Assembly (NCBI RefSeq): GCF_009695775.1
Contig: NZ_VUNG01000012.1
Location: 16,703 to 80,702 of the forward strand
From: Hallella mizrahii
Lineage (GTDB): Bacteria > Bacteroidota > Bacteroidia > Bacteroidales > Bacteroidaceae
Direction of reading: 5' to 3'
Length of the DNA stretch: 64,000 nt
The translations under genes and the position numbers were made by a program. Each line of letters begins with the position of its first letter. Position 1 is the first letter of the stretch. Positions 16,593-25,920 of this stretch are shown here, piece by piece. The notes under the pieces were generated by a model. The model was not told the DNA's origin, made no database searches, and saw only the letters and a program-made list of their open reading frames with translations.

Positions 16593-18542
16593 ATGTCACA
16601 AATAGATTCTAAGATTCCTGAAGGCCCTTTGGCTGAAAAATGGACCAACTATAAAGCACATCAGAAACTGGTCAACCCCGCCAACAAGCGTAAGCTGAGC
16701 ATTATCGTCGTGGGTACCGGCTTGGCTGGTGCCAGCGCAGCAGCCTCTTTAGGTGAGATGGGCTTCCACGTGATTAACTTCTGCATCCAGGATTCACCCC
16801 GCCGCGCTCACTCTATCGCTGCCCAGGGTGGTATCAATGCTGCAAAGAACTACCAAAACGACGGTGACTGCGTCTACCGTCTGTTCTACGATACAATCAA
16901 AGGTGGTGACTATCGCGCACGCGAGGCCAACGTCTATCGTCTGGCTGAGGTCAGCGCAAACATCATCGACCAGTGCGTCGCACAGGGTGTGCCTTTCGCA
17001 CGTGAGTATGGTGGCATGCTCGCCAACCGCTCTTTCGGTGGTGTGCAGGTCAGCCGTACGTTCTATGCCAAGGGTCAGACCGGTCAGCAGTTGCTGCTCG
17101 GTGCTTACTCCTCTTTGATGAAAGAGGTCAACCGCGGCACTGTAGAGCTCCACACGCGTACCGAGATGGAGGACATCGTCATCATCGACGGTCGCGCACG
17201 CGGTATCATTGCCAAGAATCTGGTAACCGGCAAGCTCGAGCGCTACTCTGCTCACGCTGTCTGCCTCGCTACCGGTGGATACGGCAACACCTACTTCCTC
17301 TCCACCAACGCCATGGGTTGCAACTGCACCGCTGCCCTGCAGGCGTACCGCAAGGGTGCTTACTTCGCTAACCCCTGTTTCGTTCAGATCCACCCGACCT
17401 GTATTCCTGTACACGGTGACAAGCAGAGTAAGCTGACGCTGATGTCTGAGTCGCTGCGTAACGATGGCCGTATCTGGGTACCGAAAAAATTGGAGGACGC
17501 CAAGAAACTCCAGCGTGGTGAGATCAAGGGCCGCGACATTCCTGAGGAAGACCGCGACTACTACTTGGAGCGCCGCTATCCTGCCTTTGGTAACCTCGTA
17601 CCTCGTGACGTGGCTTCCCGTGCCGCTAAGGAGCGTACCGACAAGGGCTATGGCGTGAACAACACTGGTCTGGCTGTGTTCCTCGATTTCTCCGAGGCTT
17701 TCCAGCGCCTGGGCCGCGACGTTGTAGACCAGCGTTATGGCAACCTCTTCGACATGTATCAGGAGATCACCGACGTGGATCCGCATGACAACCCGATGAT
17801 GATCTTCCCCGCTATCCACTATACCATGGGTGGTCTGTGGGTAGACTATGAGTTGCAGACTTCCATCAAGGGCCTCTTCGCTCTGGGTGAGTGCAACTTC
17901 TCTGACCACGGTGCTAACCGTCTGGGTGCCTCTGCTTTGATGCAGGGCTTGAGCGATGGTTACTTCGTGATTCCTTATACTTTGCAGAACTATCTCTCTG
18001 ACCAGATCACTGTGCCTTTGTACAGCACCGACCGTCCTGAGTTCGAGGAGGCTGAAAAAGGCGTGGAGGCTGAGATGCAGCGTCTGATGAACACTAAGTT
18101 CCACGACCAGAGTGTCGACTCTATCCACAAGAAGCTCTACGGCATCATGTGGAACTATGTCGGTATGGCACGTAATAAGGAGGGACTGGAAAAGGCTCTG
18201 AAGATGCTCAAGGACATCCGCGTAGAGTTCGACGAGCACGTGCGCATCCCTGGCTCTCGTGAGGGTCTGAACGTAGAGCTTGACAAGGCTATCCACCTGC
18301 GTGACTTCATCACCATGGGCGAGCTGATCGCTTACGATGCCCTGAACCGAAACGAGAGCTGCGGCGGACACTTCCGCGAGGAGAGCCAGACCGAGGACGG
18401 TGAGGCTAAGCGTGATGATGAGAACTACATGTATGTGGCTTGCTGGAAGTACAACGGCTCTGACGAGACGGCTCCTGAACTGCTCAAGGAAGACCTGAAC
18501 TACCAGTACATCAAGGTTCAGACGAGAAACTATAAATCTTAA
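16593..18542 (+). CDS. frdA: Fumarate reductase/succinate dehydrogenase flavoprotein subunit
   Basis: The 649-residue catalytic subunit interconverts fumarate and succinate. The FAD-binding motif [15 protein letters not shown] lies near residues 40-54, and H73 in [10 protein letters not shown] is the likely site of covalent FAD attachment. An active-site block HPTCIP and the C-terminal flavoprotein domain are present. Codon use is strongly biased to C-ending codons, suggesting high expression. It lies between the cytochrome b and iron-sulfur subunits in one operon. Confidence 0.96.
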   Translation: MSQIDSKIPEGPLAEKWTNYKAHQKLVNPANKRKLSIIVVGTGLAGASAAASLGEMGFHVINFCIQDSPRRAHSIAAQGGINAAKNYQNDGDCVYRLFYDTIKGGDYRAREANVYRLAEVSANIIDQCVAQGVPFAREYGGMLANRSFGGVQVSRTFYAKGQTGQQLLLGAYSSLMKEVNRGTVELHTRTEMEDIVIIDGRARGIIAKNLVTGKLERYSAHAVCLATGGYGNTYFLSTNAMGCNCTAALQAYRKGAYFANPCFVQIHPTCIPVHGDKQSKLTLMSESLRNDGRIWVPKKLEDAKKLQRGEIKGRDIPEEDRDYYLERRYPAFGNLVPRDVASRAAKERTDKGYGVNNTGLAVFLDFSEAFQRLGRDVVDQRYGNLFDMYQEITDVDPHDNPMMIFPAIHYTMGGLWVDYELQTSIKGLFALGECNFSDHGANRLGASALMQGLSDGYFVIPYTLQNYLSDQITVPLYSTDRPEFEEAEKGVEAEMQRLMNTKFHDQSVDSIHKKLYGIMWNYVGMARNKEGLEKALKMLKDIRVEFDEHVRIPGSREGLNVELDKAIHLRDFITMGELIAYDALNRNESCGGHFREESQTEDGEAKRDDENYMYVACWKYNGSDETAPELLKEDLNYQYIKVQTRNYKS

Positions 18543-18558
18543 TTAAGGAATCAAGACA

Positions 18559-19314
18559 ATGGATACAAATATTTCATTCACACTGAAAGTATGGCGTCAG
18601 AATGGCCCTACGGCTGAGGGTCACTTTGATACCTTTGAGATGAAGGATATCCCCGGCGACACCTCTTTCCTGGAGATGCTGGACATCCTCAACGAGCAGC
18701 TCATCGAGGCCAACAAGGAGCCGTTCGTCTTTGACCACGACTGCCGCGAGGGTATCTGCGGTATGTGTTCGCTCTATATCAACGGCCATCCTCACGGACC
18801 TGCTCAGGGCGCTACTACCTGTCAGCTCTACATGCGCCGCTTCCACGACGGCGACGTGATCACGGTGGAGCCGTGGCGTTCTGCTGCCTTCCCTGTTATC
18901 AAGGACTGCATGGTCGACCGCTCTGCTTTTGACAAAATCATCGCCGCTGGTGGCTACACTTCCGTGCGCACGGGTCAGGCTCAGGATGCCAATGCCATCC
19001 TTATTCCTAAGCAGGATGCCGACGAGGCTATGGACTGCGCTACCTGCATCGGTTGTGGTGCTTGCGTAGCAGCCTGCAAGAATGGCTCTGCCATGCTCTT
19101 CGTCAGCTCTAAGGTGAGCCAGCTCGCTCTGTTGCCACAAGGCCGTCCTGAGGCTGCAAAGCGTGCTAAGGCTATGGTCGCTAAGATGGAGGAGCTCGGA
19201 TTCGGCAACTGCACCAATACTCGCGCCTGCGAGGCTGAGTGCCCGAAGAACGAGTCTATCGCCAACATCGCTCGTCTCAACCGCGAGTTCATCAAGGCTA
19301 AGTTGGCTGACTAA
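18559..19314 (+). CDS. frdB: Fumarate reductase/succinate dehydrogenase iron-sulfur subunit
   Basis: This 251-residue protein carries three iron-sulfur clusters linking flavin and quinone sites. Cysteines for the [2Fe-2S] cluster are C62, C67, C70 and C88. The CxxCxxC run C160, C163, C166, C169 with C173, and later C218, C224 and C228, supply the [4Fe-4S] and [3Fe-4S] clusters. It is the last gene of the operon and is followed by a strong terminator at 19330-19366. Confidence 0.96.
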   Translation: MDTNISFTLKVWRQNGPTAEGHFDTFEMKDIPGDTSFLEMLDILNEQLIEANKEPFVFDHDCREGICGMCSLYINGHPHGPAQGATTCQLYMRRFHDGDVITVEPWRSAAFPVIKDCMVDRSAFDKIIAAGGYTSVRTGQAQDANAILIPKQDADEAMDCATCIGCGACVAACKNGSAMLFVSSKVSQLALLPQGRPEAAKRAKAMVAKMEELGFGNCTNTRACEAECPKNESIANIARLNREFIKAKLAD

Positions 19315-19329
19315 GCCGTGCCTATATAT

Positions 19330-19366
19330 AATAAGGAGTCAAGCAAAGGCTGGACTCCTTATTTTA
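19330..19366 (+). terminator. Terminator of the frd operon
   Basis: A perfect 11 bp stem (AATAAGGAGTC with GACTCCTTATT) is followed by TTATT. Its 5' arm includes the recurrent spacer motif TATATATAATAAGG. Confidence 0.9.
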
Positions 19367-19388
19367 TTATATAGGGTACCACGTTTAC

Positions 19389-19472
19389 AAGCATGATACT
19401 CCATGCTTGAAGCATCAGTAAAAAGGCTATAAGCGTTTGGTAACAAGCAGTAAGCACCTGATGATACCCTAT
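19389..19472. repeat. Degenerate 21 bp-period tandem array
   Basis: Units begin with AAGC at 19389, 19410, 19431 and 19452, exactly 21 bp apart. Two begin AAGCAT, and the remaining positions are only loosely alike. It lies between the frd terminator and the small transcription unit below. Confidence 0.5.
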
Positions 19473-19508
19473 TGGTACAGGTCTATGAATGCTTACCCTA
19501 CAGAAAAC

Positions 19509-19543
19509 AATGAGGGTCGACCCTCAACGGATCGACCCTCATT
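19509..19543 (-). terminator. Terminator of the small transcription unit
   Basis: A perfect 12 bp stem (AATGAGGGTCGA with TCGACCCTCATT) and 11 nt loop are followed on the minus strand by TTGTTTTCT. It lies 30 bp after the small reading frames and is also plausible on the plus strand. Confidence 0.8.
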
Positions 19544-19565
19544 CTGTTTCTTCAATAGGATTGCA

Positions 19566-19625
19566 TTAATACTTACTGATACCATACTTCTCCGCCAAGC
19601 TTTTGGCAGAGATTTTCTTCTTCAT
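19566..19625 (-). CDS. Possible 19-residue peptide, overlapping frame
   Basis: An ATG with AAAGGA six bases upstream opens MKKKISAKSLAEKYGISKY. It overlaps the 38-residue frame in another phase, and both end close together. The ribosome-binding site is unusually good for this organism. SLAEKYGIS resembles part of a helix-turn-helix, but at this length that may be chance. Either frame could be the true product, or the RNA itself. Confidence 0.35.
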   Translation of the reverse strand: MKKKISAKSLAEKYGISKY

Positions 19626-19689
19626 TCTTTTTCCTTTGGATGTCCTCCTCTTGGAAGATGCCAGCTAGGGTTTTACTACTTGTTTTCAT
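19573..19689 (-). CDS. Small unknown protein of 38 residues in its own transcription unit
   Basis: The frame starts MKTSSKTLAGIFQEEDIQRK and is rich in charged residues (NEEENLCQKLGGEVWYQ at the end). No family is recognised. The case for a real gene rests on context: a full promoter (19728-19759) about 40 bp upstream and a strong terminator (19509-19543) 30 bp downstream frame a transcript of about 220 nt with little else in it. An overlapping 19-residue frame has the better ribosome-binding site. The unit could instead be a small RNA. Confidence 0.4.
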   Translation of the reverse strand: MKTSSKTLAGIFQEEDIQRKKNEEENLCQKLGGEVWYQ

Positions 19690-19727
19690 GGTCTTTATTT
19701 AATGATTGGATATAAAGTTTCACGTTG

Positions 19728-19759
19728 CAAATATAGAAAATATATTTGATATAACCAAA
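19728..19759 (-). promoter_or_regulatory. Promoter of the small transcription unit
   Basis: On the minus strand TTTG (19756-19759) and TATATTTG (19728-19735) are separated by exactly 20 bp. The transcript would start near 19721, run through the small peptides and end at the hairpin at 19509-19543. Confidence 0.75.
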
Positions 19760-19815
19760 TAAATTGCTGTCTTTTTGCGTTGTATAATGATAATTGTAGT
19801 GATTTTGAGTATTTT

Positions 19816-21036
19816 ATGTGTAAATTTGTAATAGATGACTTCATTTTGCAACATCGTAAGGACGATGTAAGACAACTTGCCTTGCAGGCCGACAGGTATC
19901 CCGAAGTGGATATGCCTTATGTGCTGGACCAGATTGCTGGATGGAAAAAAGCCAAAGAGAAGGTTCCAAGGTGGGCTGAATGCAAGGACATCATCTATCC
20001 TCCACATCTCAATATGGAGCAATGCAGCTCGCAAACGACGGCTGAATACAAACGACAACTTGCAGCGAAGATACTTGGTGCACAGCGAAAGAATATGACC
20101 CTCGTGGATCTCACTGGCGGCTGGGGCGTGGATTTCTCGTTCCTGGCACAGATTTTTGGCAAGGCGGTATATGTGGAGCGTGATGAGCATTTGTGCCGTC
20201 TGGCACGTCATAATATGCCTTGTTTGGGCTTGTCTGACGCTGTTGTTGTCAACGACGACAGCACAAAGTATCTCGCAGAATTGAAGGATGACCGCCAACG
20301 CTTCTTCTTTATTGATCCTGCCCGGCGTGATGTACAGGGTAGAAAGGTAGCCGGATTGGAGGCGTGTACGCCGGATGTGTTGCAGCTCTTCGACAAGATG
20401 ATGTCGCTGGCATCGGGCGTGATGATGAAACTCTCACCGATGCTTGACTGGCACGAGGCTGTCAAACAACTCAGAAAAGCCACGTCGCAAACTGTGGCCT
20501 TCGACGTGCATATACTCTCTGTACATAATGAGTGCAAAGAGTTGTTGGTGGTGGCTACGCATCATCAACATCCACTGACGGTGACCTGCGTCAATGATGG
20601 CGAGACGTTTTCATATTATGCAGAGGAAGAGATGACGTCTGCTATCCGCTACAGCAATGCAGAGCAACTGCAAGGCAGGCGTTTTTTATATGTTCCGAAT
20701 GCCAGTCTGATGAAAGCGGGATGCTTCCCAGAGCTGTGCGCGAGATATGATTTGGAAATGGCAGATGCCAATTCTCATCTGTTTCTTTCACAGGAGATGA
20801 TTCCGGATTTTCCCGGCCGTCAGTTTGAAATTTTAGCCATTTCATCACTAAATAAACGTGAGGTGAGACAGACACTGAAAGATCTTGGGCAGGCCAACGT
20901 GGCTGTCCGTAACTTTCCCATGACCGCTGTGGAACTTCGTAAACGGCTCCATCTGCGCGATGGGGGCAATAGCTATATATTTGCTACCACCATCCAGCGC
21001 AAGCATCTCCTGTTTTTGTGTCGTCCTATCTCGTAA
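19816..21036 (+). CDS. THUMP-like class I SAM-dependent methyltransferase
   Basis: The 406-residue protein belongs to a Bacteroidetes methyltransferase family whose N-terminus begins with a helical region (FVIDDFILQHRKDDVRQLALQ). The SAM-binding loop is LVDLTGGWGVDFSF, and an acidic motif V-x-x-DPARRD follows after FFFI, like the catalytic loop of nucleic-acid methylases. A C-terminal THUMP-like or ferredoxin-like domain suggests an RNA target, but none is proven. The ATG at 19816 is chosen over one 36 bp upstream because it gives the usual family start. A 22 bp tandem array follows the stop. Confidence 0.75.
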   Translation: MCKFVIDDFILQHRKDDVRQLALQADRYPEVDMPYVLDQIAGWKKAKEKVPRWAECKDIIYPPHLNMEQCSSQTTAEYKRQLAAKILGAQRKNMTLVDLTGGWGVDFSFLAQIFGKAVYVERDEHLCRLARHNMPCLGLSDAVVVNDDSTKYLAELKDDRQRFFFIDPARRDVQGRKVAGLEACTPDVLQLFDKMMSLASGVMMKLSPMLDWHEAVKQLRKATSQTVAFDVHILSVHNECKELLVVATHHQHPLTVTCVNDGETFSYYAEEEMTSAIRYSNAEQLQGRRFLYVPNASLMKAGCFPELCARYDLEMADANSHLFLSQEMIPDFPGRQFEILAISSLNKREVRQTLKDLGQANVAVRNFPMTAVELRKRLHLRDGGNSYIFATTIQRKHLLFLCRPIS

Positions 21037-21040
21037 TCCA

Positions 21041-21150
21041 ACAACAGAGTTTCTGATTTCCGGCGACAGAGTCTCCAATTTTCTACAACAGAGTCACTGA
21101 TTTCCGGCGACAGATTCTCTATTTTCCAACAACAGAGTCTCGCTTTATAC
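21041..21150. repeat. 22 bp-period tandem array, five units
   Basis: The core CAGAG (CAGAT once) recurs at 21045, 21067, 21089, 21111 and 21133, exactly every 22 bp. Alternate units resemble each other more closely: ACAACAGAGT units and GCGACAGA units alternate, giving a 44 bp higher-order period. Short runs such as GATTTCC and ATTTTC recur at fixed places. There are no spacers and no palindrome. It begins five bases after the methyltransferase stop. Confidence 0.9.
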
Positions 21151-21254
21151 ACAGCTGTGTGGAGTGTTTCTCTATTTTCTTTAAACGTGGTTTCTTTATG
21201 ACATCGGGTAGAGGTCAGCCTGTTGGATAGAAATTGTTAATTTGATCAATAACT

Positions 21255-21285
21255 TTTGCTATTTGACTTAAAATCACTAACTTTG
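21255..21285 (+). promoter_or_regulatory. Promoter of the acyltransferase-like gene
   Basis: TTTG (21255-21258) and TAACTTTG (21278-21285) are 19 bp apart, a full Bacteroidetes promoter, 35 bp before the ATG at 21321. Confidence 0.75.
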
Positions 21286-21320
21286 CAAGTCTTTAATGGT
21301 TAAATATAAGAGATTCGTTC

Positions 21321-22463
21321 ATGTCCGTAGAAATTAAAAAGGTAGAGACTCGCAAAGAGCTCACCACATTTATAGACTTCCACTATGACCTTTATGCAGG
21401 TTGCCCATACGATGTACCCAATCTGTTCATTGATGAGATGACGACACTGCGCAAAGACAAAAATGTGGCTTTTGACTTCTGTGAGGCAGAATATTATCTT
21501 GCTTATAAGAATGGTAAGCTGGCTGGCCGTGTGGCAGCCATTATCAACCATCGCGCCAATGAGCGTTGGAATGTCAAGGACGTGCGTTTTGGGTGGCTCG
21601 ACTTCATAGATGACACGGAGGTGAGCCAGGCCTTGCTCGACGCTGTAGCTGAATATGGTCGCAAGAAAGGCATGAACTCTGTTGTCGGTCCGCTCGGTTT
21701 CACTGACCTCGACCCTGAAGGTATGCTCATCTGGGGCTTTGACAAGCTTGGAACCATGCCTACCATCTATAACTATGCCTACTATCCTGAGCACATGGAA
21801 AAGATGGGAGGATGGGAGAAAGACAACGACTATGTAGAATATTATATGCCCGTGCCCGATAAGGTGCCCGAGAAATATGAGAAGCTCGCTACGATTATTG
21901 AGAAGAGATACAATCTGCATGTGAAGAAGATCACCAAGGCCGATATCCACAACGGCTATGCACACGAGGTCTTCCGCGTCATCAATGAAACGTATAAAGA
22001 CTTGTATGGCTTTGTGGAGCTTACAGAGCGGCAGATCGATCAGTATGTCAAATCGTATATGCCGGGCTTGGATCTCAATCTCGTAACGGTGATTGTTGAC
22101 GGCAACAACAATGACCGCATCGCCGGAGTAGGCATTACCATGCCTTCGCTTTCCCATGCCTTGCAGAAGTGTCACCGCGGCCGCTTGCTGCCTTTCGGCT
22201 GGTGGCATGTGCTCAGAGCTGCCAAATTCCACAAAACCGATGGCGTGGACTTGCTGCTCATCGGCTTCCGTCCTGAATACCGTGCCAAAGGAGCCAACGC
22301 TCTGCTCTTCGCCGACTTGATCCCAAGATACATCGACTATGGTTTCAAGTGGGGAGAATCGCAGGTGGAGATGGAAAGCAACAGTGGTGTGCAAAGCCAG
22401 TGGAGCGCGCTGGAGCATATCAATCATAAGCGTCGCCGGTGCTATCGCAAAGCCATCGGCTGA
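21321..22463 (+). CDS. GNAT-like N-acetyltransferase family protein
   Basis: This 380-residue protein resembles a family widespread in Bacteroidetes and annotated as GNAT-type acyltransferases (YghO-like). Recognisable blocks include the N-terminal YYLAYKNGKLAGRVAAIINHRAN, a central SVVGPLGFTDLDPEGMLIWGF, and the C-terminal LLIGFRPEYRAKGANALLF and WGESQVEMESN, which correspond to acetyl-CoA fold elements. The substrate is unknown. It has its own promoter and is followed by parE after 38 bp, so read-through into parE is possible. Confidence 0.6.
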   Translation: MSVEIKKVETRKELTTFIDFHYDLYAGCPYDVPNLFIDEMTTLRKDKNVAFDFCEAEYYLAYKNGKLAGRVAAIINHRANERWNVKDVRFGWLDFIDDTEVSQALLDAVAEYGRKKGMNSVVGPLGFTDLDPEGMLIWGFDKLGTMPTIYNYAYYPEHMEKMGGWEKDNDYVEYYMPVPDKVPEKYEKLATIIEKRYNLHVKKITKADIHNGYAHEVFRVINETYKDLYGFVELTERQIDQYVKSYMPGLDLNLVTVIVDGNNNDRIAGVGITMPSLSHALQKCHRGRLLPFGWWHVLRAAKFHKTDGVDLLLIGFRPEYRAKGANALLFADLIPRYIDYGFKWGESQVEMESNSGVQSQWSALEHINHKRRRCYRKAIG

Positions 22464-22501
22464 TGAAATTGTCTTTAACCCCTCATCCTATCTATAACTA
22501 A

Positions 22502-24490
22502 ATGTCTGAAAATAAAAATAATAAAAACAGTTCGCAAGAACAGCCCACAGTGGCTTACACTGATGATAACATACGCCACCTCAGTGACATGGAGCATGTA
22601 CGTACACGTCCCGGTATGTATATCGGGCGCTTGGGCGACGGCTCGCTGCCTGAAGACGGCGTGTATGTGCTCCTGAAGGAGGTCATCGACAACTCCATCG
22701 ATGAGTTTAAGATGCATGCCGGAGATCGCATAGAAGTGGATATTATCGACAATCTGAGCGTATCGGTACGGGACTATGGACGTGGCATTCCTCAGGGCAA
22801 ACTCGTTGAGGCGGTCTCGGTGCTCAATACAGGAGGCAAATACGATTCCAAGGCTTTTAAGAAAAGCGTGGGATTGAACGGCGTCGGTGTCAAGGCCGTC
22901 AATGCTTTGAGTTCCCGCTTTGAGGTGAAGAGTTATCGTGACGGTACGGTACGCTGCTTGGTCTTTGAGAAAGGCGTACTGAAAGAAGACCATACCGAAG
23001 AGACACAGGACGAGAATGGAACCTATATCTTCTTCCGTCCTGACGATACGCTGTTTAAGAACTATTCATTCCATGACGAGTTTGTGGAGACCATGCTCCG
23101 CAACTACACCTACCTCAACTCTGGTCTGACTATCATGTACAACGGGCGGCGCATCAAGAGCCGCAACGGCTTGGAGGACTTGCTGGTTGACAATATGACA
23201 GTCGATCCGCTCTATCCCATCGTACATATCAAAGGAGAAGACATAGAGATCGCTTTTACCCATACCAATCAGTATGGCGAGGAGTATCATAGCTTTGTCA
23301 ACGGACAGCATACCACACAGGGCGGTACGCATCAGAGTGCCTTCAAAGAGCATATTGCCAAAACGATTAAGGAGTTCTTTGATAAGAATTACGAGTACAC
23401 CGATATCCGCAATGGTATCGTTGCCGCTATCGCCATCAACGTGGAAGAACCCGTGTTTGAGAGTCAGACAAAGATCAAGCTTGGCTCTACACTCATGGAA
23501 CCCGGAGGTGAGACAATTAATAAATATGTCGGTGATTTCATCAAGCGCGAGGTCGACAACTACCTGCATATCCATAAAGAGGATGTCGCTGACGTACTGG
23601 AAAACAAGATCAAGGAGAGTGAGCGGGAACGTAAGGCAATGGCCGGTGTCACCAAGTTGGCACGTGAACGCGCCAAGAAAGCCAATCTCCACAACCGCAA
23701 ACTTCGCGACTGTCGCATCCATTTCTGTGATGTCCGCGACGACCGCAAGGAGGAATCTTCCATCTTTATCACCGAAGGAGATTCCGCAAGTGGTAGTATC
23801 ACCAAGAGCCGCGACGTCAACACGCAGGCTGTCTTCTCACTGAGAGGAAAGCCTCTCAATTGCTTCGGTCTATCTAAAAAGGTGGTCTATGAGAATGAAG
23901 AGTTCAACCTCCTTCAAGCAGCCTTGAACATCGAGGACGGGCTTGATGACCTGAGATACAATAAGGTGATCGTGGCCACCGATGCCGATGTTGACGGTAT
24001 GCACATCCGTTTGCTGGTCATCACCTTCTTCTTGCAGTTCTATCCCGAGCTGATCAAGAAGGGCCATGTCTATGTCTTGCAGACGCCACTCTTCCGTGTT
24101 CGTAACCGTCGCTCTAAGATCAAGAACAAGCAAGTCATCGCTAACGCAGATGCCAAACTGCTGAAGAATGAGAAGAAAAGCGACTTCATCACCCGTTACT
24201 GTTATACTGAGCAAGAGCGTCTTGACGCGATTCGCGACCTTGGACCCGACCCGGAGATCACACGATTCAAAGGATTGGGTGAGATCTCGCCCGATGAGTT
24301 TGCGCATTTCATCGGCCCGGACATACGACTCGAGCAGGTCACCTTGCACAAAAACGACCAAGTACAGAAGCTACTGGAATACTACATGGGCAAGAATACC
24401 ATGGAGCGTCAGAACTTCATCATTGACAATTTGGTGATCGAGGAGGACAAGCCCGAGGGGGAAGAGACAAATGTCGATGACGGAGAATAA
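22502..24490 (+). CDS. parE: DNA topoisomerase IV subunit B
   Basis: The ATPase subunit of type II topoisomerase drives decatenation of daughter chromosomes. GHKL motifs are seen in [22 protein letters not shown] and [14 protein letters not shown]. The TOPRIM domain has [10 protein letters not shown] and [10 protein letters not shown]. The 662-residue length and lack of a large C-terminal insertion favour ParE over GyrB, though the families are close. coaD follows, as I recall being common in Bacteroidetes. A 22 bp repeat array starts shortly after the stop codon. Confidence 0.88.
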   Translation: MSENKNNKNSSQEQPTVAYTDDNIRHLSDMEHVRTRPGMYIGRLGDGSLPEDGVYVLLKEVIDNSIDEFKMHAGDRIEVDIIDNLSVSVRDYGRGIPQGKLVEAVSVLNTGGKYDSKAFKKSVGLNGVGVKAVNALSSRFEVKSYRDGTVRCLVFEKGVLKEDHTEETQDENGTYIFFRPDDTLFKNYSFHDEFVETMLRNYTYLNSGLTIMYNGRRIKSRNGLEDLLVDNMTVDPLYPIVHIKGEDIEIAFTHTNQYGEEYHSFVNGQHTTQGGTHQSAFKEHIAKTIKEFFDKNYEYTDIRNGIVAAIAINVEEPVFESQTKIKLGSTLMEPGGETINKYVGDFIKREVDNYLHIHKEDVADVLENKIKESERERKAMAGVTKLARERAKKANLHNRKLRDCRIHFCDVRDDRKEESSIFITEGDSASGSITKSRDVNTQAVFSLRGKPLNCFGLSKKVVYENEEFNLLQAALNIEDGLDDLRYNKVIVATDADVDGMHIRLLVITFFLQFYPELIKKGHVYVLQTPLFRVRNRRSKIKNKQVIANADAKLLKNEKKSDFITRYCYTEQERLDAIRDLGPDPEITRFKGLGEISPDEFAHFIGPDIRLEQVTLHKNDQVQKLLEYYMGKNTMERQNFIIDNLVIEEDKPEGEETNVDDGE

Positions 24491-24506
24491 AGGCATCTGC
24501 ACTGAT

Positions 24507-24594
24507 AAAAAGGGTGATGTATCTTCTAAAAAACGGATGATGTCTGTCATCAACACGGAAGATGCTCCTTTTAAAAACGGATGATGTCTCTAAT
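24507..24594. repeat. 22 bp-period tandem array, four units
   Basis: Units begin at 24507, 24529, 24551 and 24573. The GG of the core falls at 22 bp spacing (AGGGTGATG, ACGGATGATG, ACGGAAGATG, ACGGATGATG). The second and fourth units are nearly identical over 16 bases, so again there is a 44 bp dimer pattern. It fills the spacer between parE and coaD. Confidence 0.85.
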
Positions 24595-24651
24595 CAACCA
24601 GGGCAAAGAAAAGTATATGATACCACAAAGGGAAGGAGGATATGACGGTTT

Positions 24652-25125
24652 ATGAATCAAGATCAGAAACAACGGATAGGTCTGTTTGTAGGTTCCTTTG
24701 ATCCGTTTACGATAGGGCACGACGAAATCGTGCGGCGGGCGTTGCCGCTATTCGACAAATTGGTCATTGGAGTAGGGGATAATCCCCGCAAGCAACATGC
24801 CTACTCGATAGAAGAGCGCGTAAACGCCATTCAGAGGCTCTACAGCGGTGAGAAACGTATCGAGGTGATACCTTATAATGATTTAGCCGTAGACCTCGCT
24901 CAGCGCGTCGGAGCGCATTATGTCGTCAAAGGCGTCAGGTCGGTACAAGACTTCGAATATGAGCGTGTGCAGGCCGACTACAATCGCAAGTTAGGCGGTT
25001 TGGAGACCCTGCTGATCTACGCCAGTCCGGAGATGACAAGCATCTCCTCCACAGCTTATCGCGAGCTGGTCCACTTCCATAAAGATGCTTCATGGATGTT
25101 GCCGGGAGGAAAGAAACGGAAATAG
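24652..25125 (+). CDS. coaD: Phosphopantetheine adenylyltransferase
   Basis: CoaD transfers AMP from ATP to 4'-phosphopantetheine in coenzyme A synthesis. The nucleotidyltransferase motif is GSFDPFTIGHDEI, with T20 and H23 in the TxGH signature, and the ISSTAYREL block matches the family ISS-x-x-R-E. The length of 157 residues is normal. It lies between two different 22 bp-period arrays, one before and one after. Confidence 0.95.
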   Translation: MNQDQKQRIGLFVGSFDPFTIGHDEIVRRALPLFDKLVIGVGDNPRKQHAYSIEERVNAIQRLYSGEKRIEVIPYNDLAVDLAQRVGAHYVVKGVRSVQDFEYERVQADYNRKLGGLETLLIYASPEMTSISSTAYRELVHFHKDASWMLPGGKKRK

Positions 25126-25175
25126 AGGGCTTGAAAGGTCATCTAATGCTTGGGTTCCGTACGTTGCATACAATA

Positions 25176-25263
25176 GGCGTTTTTAGAGCATATAACGGAT
25201 GTCCTTACAATATATGATAGATGTTTTTAGAATACATCACGGATGTTCATTGATTATTTCGAC
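25176..25263. repeat. 22 bp-period tandem array, four units
   Basis: Units begin at 25176, 25198, 25220 and 25242 with GGCG or GATG. The first and third share GTTTTTAGA and end in ACG. Spacing is exactly 22 bp. The sequence is unrelated to the array before coaD, only 0.6 kb away. A weaker fifth unit may begin at 25154. Confidence 0.8.
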
Positions 25264-25280
25264 TTTTAATCCACAACAAT

Positions 25281-25706
25281 ATGATTAGTTATCAGTCAGA
25301 CGGCGTGAAGATGCCGGAGTTTAATCATCGTTCTACCACGGCTTGGATCAAAGCAGTAGCAGCCACCTATGGCCGGCGTGTAGGAGAGATCGGCTATATG
25401 TTTGTCAGCGACGAGAAGATTCTTGAGGTCAACAACCAGTATCTTGGCCATGACTACTACACCGACATCATCACGTTTGACTATGACGAGGGTGATGTAA
25501 TCAATGGTGACATCGTCATCTCGCTGGACACGGTGCGCAGCAATGCTGAGCAGTTTGGCAAGGCCTACGATGATGAGTTGCATCGCGTCATTATTCATGG
25601 CATTCTGCATCTCTGTGGCATCAACGACAAAGGGCCTGGTGAGCGCGAGATCATGGAAGCCAATGAGGACAAGGCTTTGGCCATGCTTCCTACGTATTTG
25701 GGTTGA
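25281..25706 (+). CDS. ybeY: Endoribonuclease YbeY (variant metal site)
   Basis: YbeY is a metal-dependent RNase for 16S rRNA maturation and ribosome quality control. The 141-residue protein has HGILHLCGIND, where H106 and H110 are two zinc ligands. In the usual motif HGxLHLxGYDH a third histidine follows; here that position is D116. Aspartate can bind zinc, and I believe this variant is common in Bacteroidetes, so activity is likely retained. The gene stands between two 22 bp-period arrays. Confidence 0.88.
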   Translation: MISYQSDGVKMPEFNHRSTTAWIKAVAATYGRRVGEIGYMFVSDEKILEVNNQYLGHDYYTDIITFDYDEGDVINGDIVISLDTVRSNAEQFGKAYDDELHRVIIHGILHLCGINDKGPGEREIMEANEDKALAMLPTYLG

Positions 25707-25772
25707 CAATGTATCGGCTCGCTCAGCTTACGTCTCCCTTGCTGTTTCCCAGTAAGCCTGCAAGTCTTTATT

Positions 25773-25860
25773 GCATAGCGTTTATAGCTTTACAGCGCGT
25801 CTATAAAGGTTCTATGGCACGTTTGTGTCGGTTCTATAGCGTATGATCTAACGCTGATTT
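25773..25860. repeat. 22 bp-period tandem array, four units
   Basis: Units begin with GCAT, GCGC, GCAC and GCGT at 25773, 25795, 25817 and 25839. GGTTCTAT recurs exactly 22 bp apart at 25808 and 25830, with the related AGCTTTAC 22 bp earlier. It fills the spacer after ybeY. Confidence 0.8.
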
Positions 25861-25884
25861 TTCAGTCTCCTTCATATAGAAAGA

Positions 25885-25913
25885 GCCCCGCATTCCTATT
25901 TGGAGAGCGGGGC
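25885..25913 (-). terminator. Terminator of the small AraC gene
   Basis: A 7 bp GC-only stem (GCCCCGC with GCGGGGC) with a 15 nt loop lies 8 bp past the stop codon; the minus-strand tail is CTCTTTCT. It could also serve ybeY on the plus strand, where ACTTTTG follows. Confidence 0.65.
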
Positions 25914-25920
25914 ACTTTTG

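Noticed and set aside
16794..18371. Long open frame (525 codons) antisense to frdA
   Set aside because: It is a shadow of a highly biased gene: the translation is dominated by V, H, L and T without motifs, and frdA is certain.
21041..21150. CRISPR array
   Set aside because: Units are contiguous 22 bp with no spacers of constant size, and no cas genes are nearby. The same holds for the other arrays.
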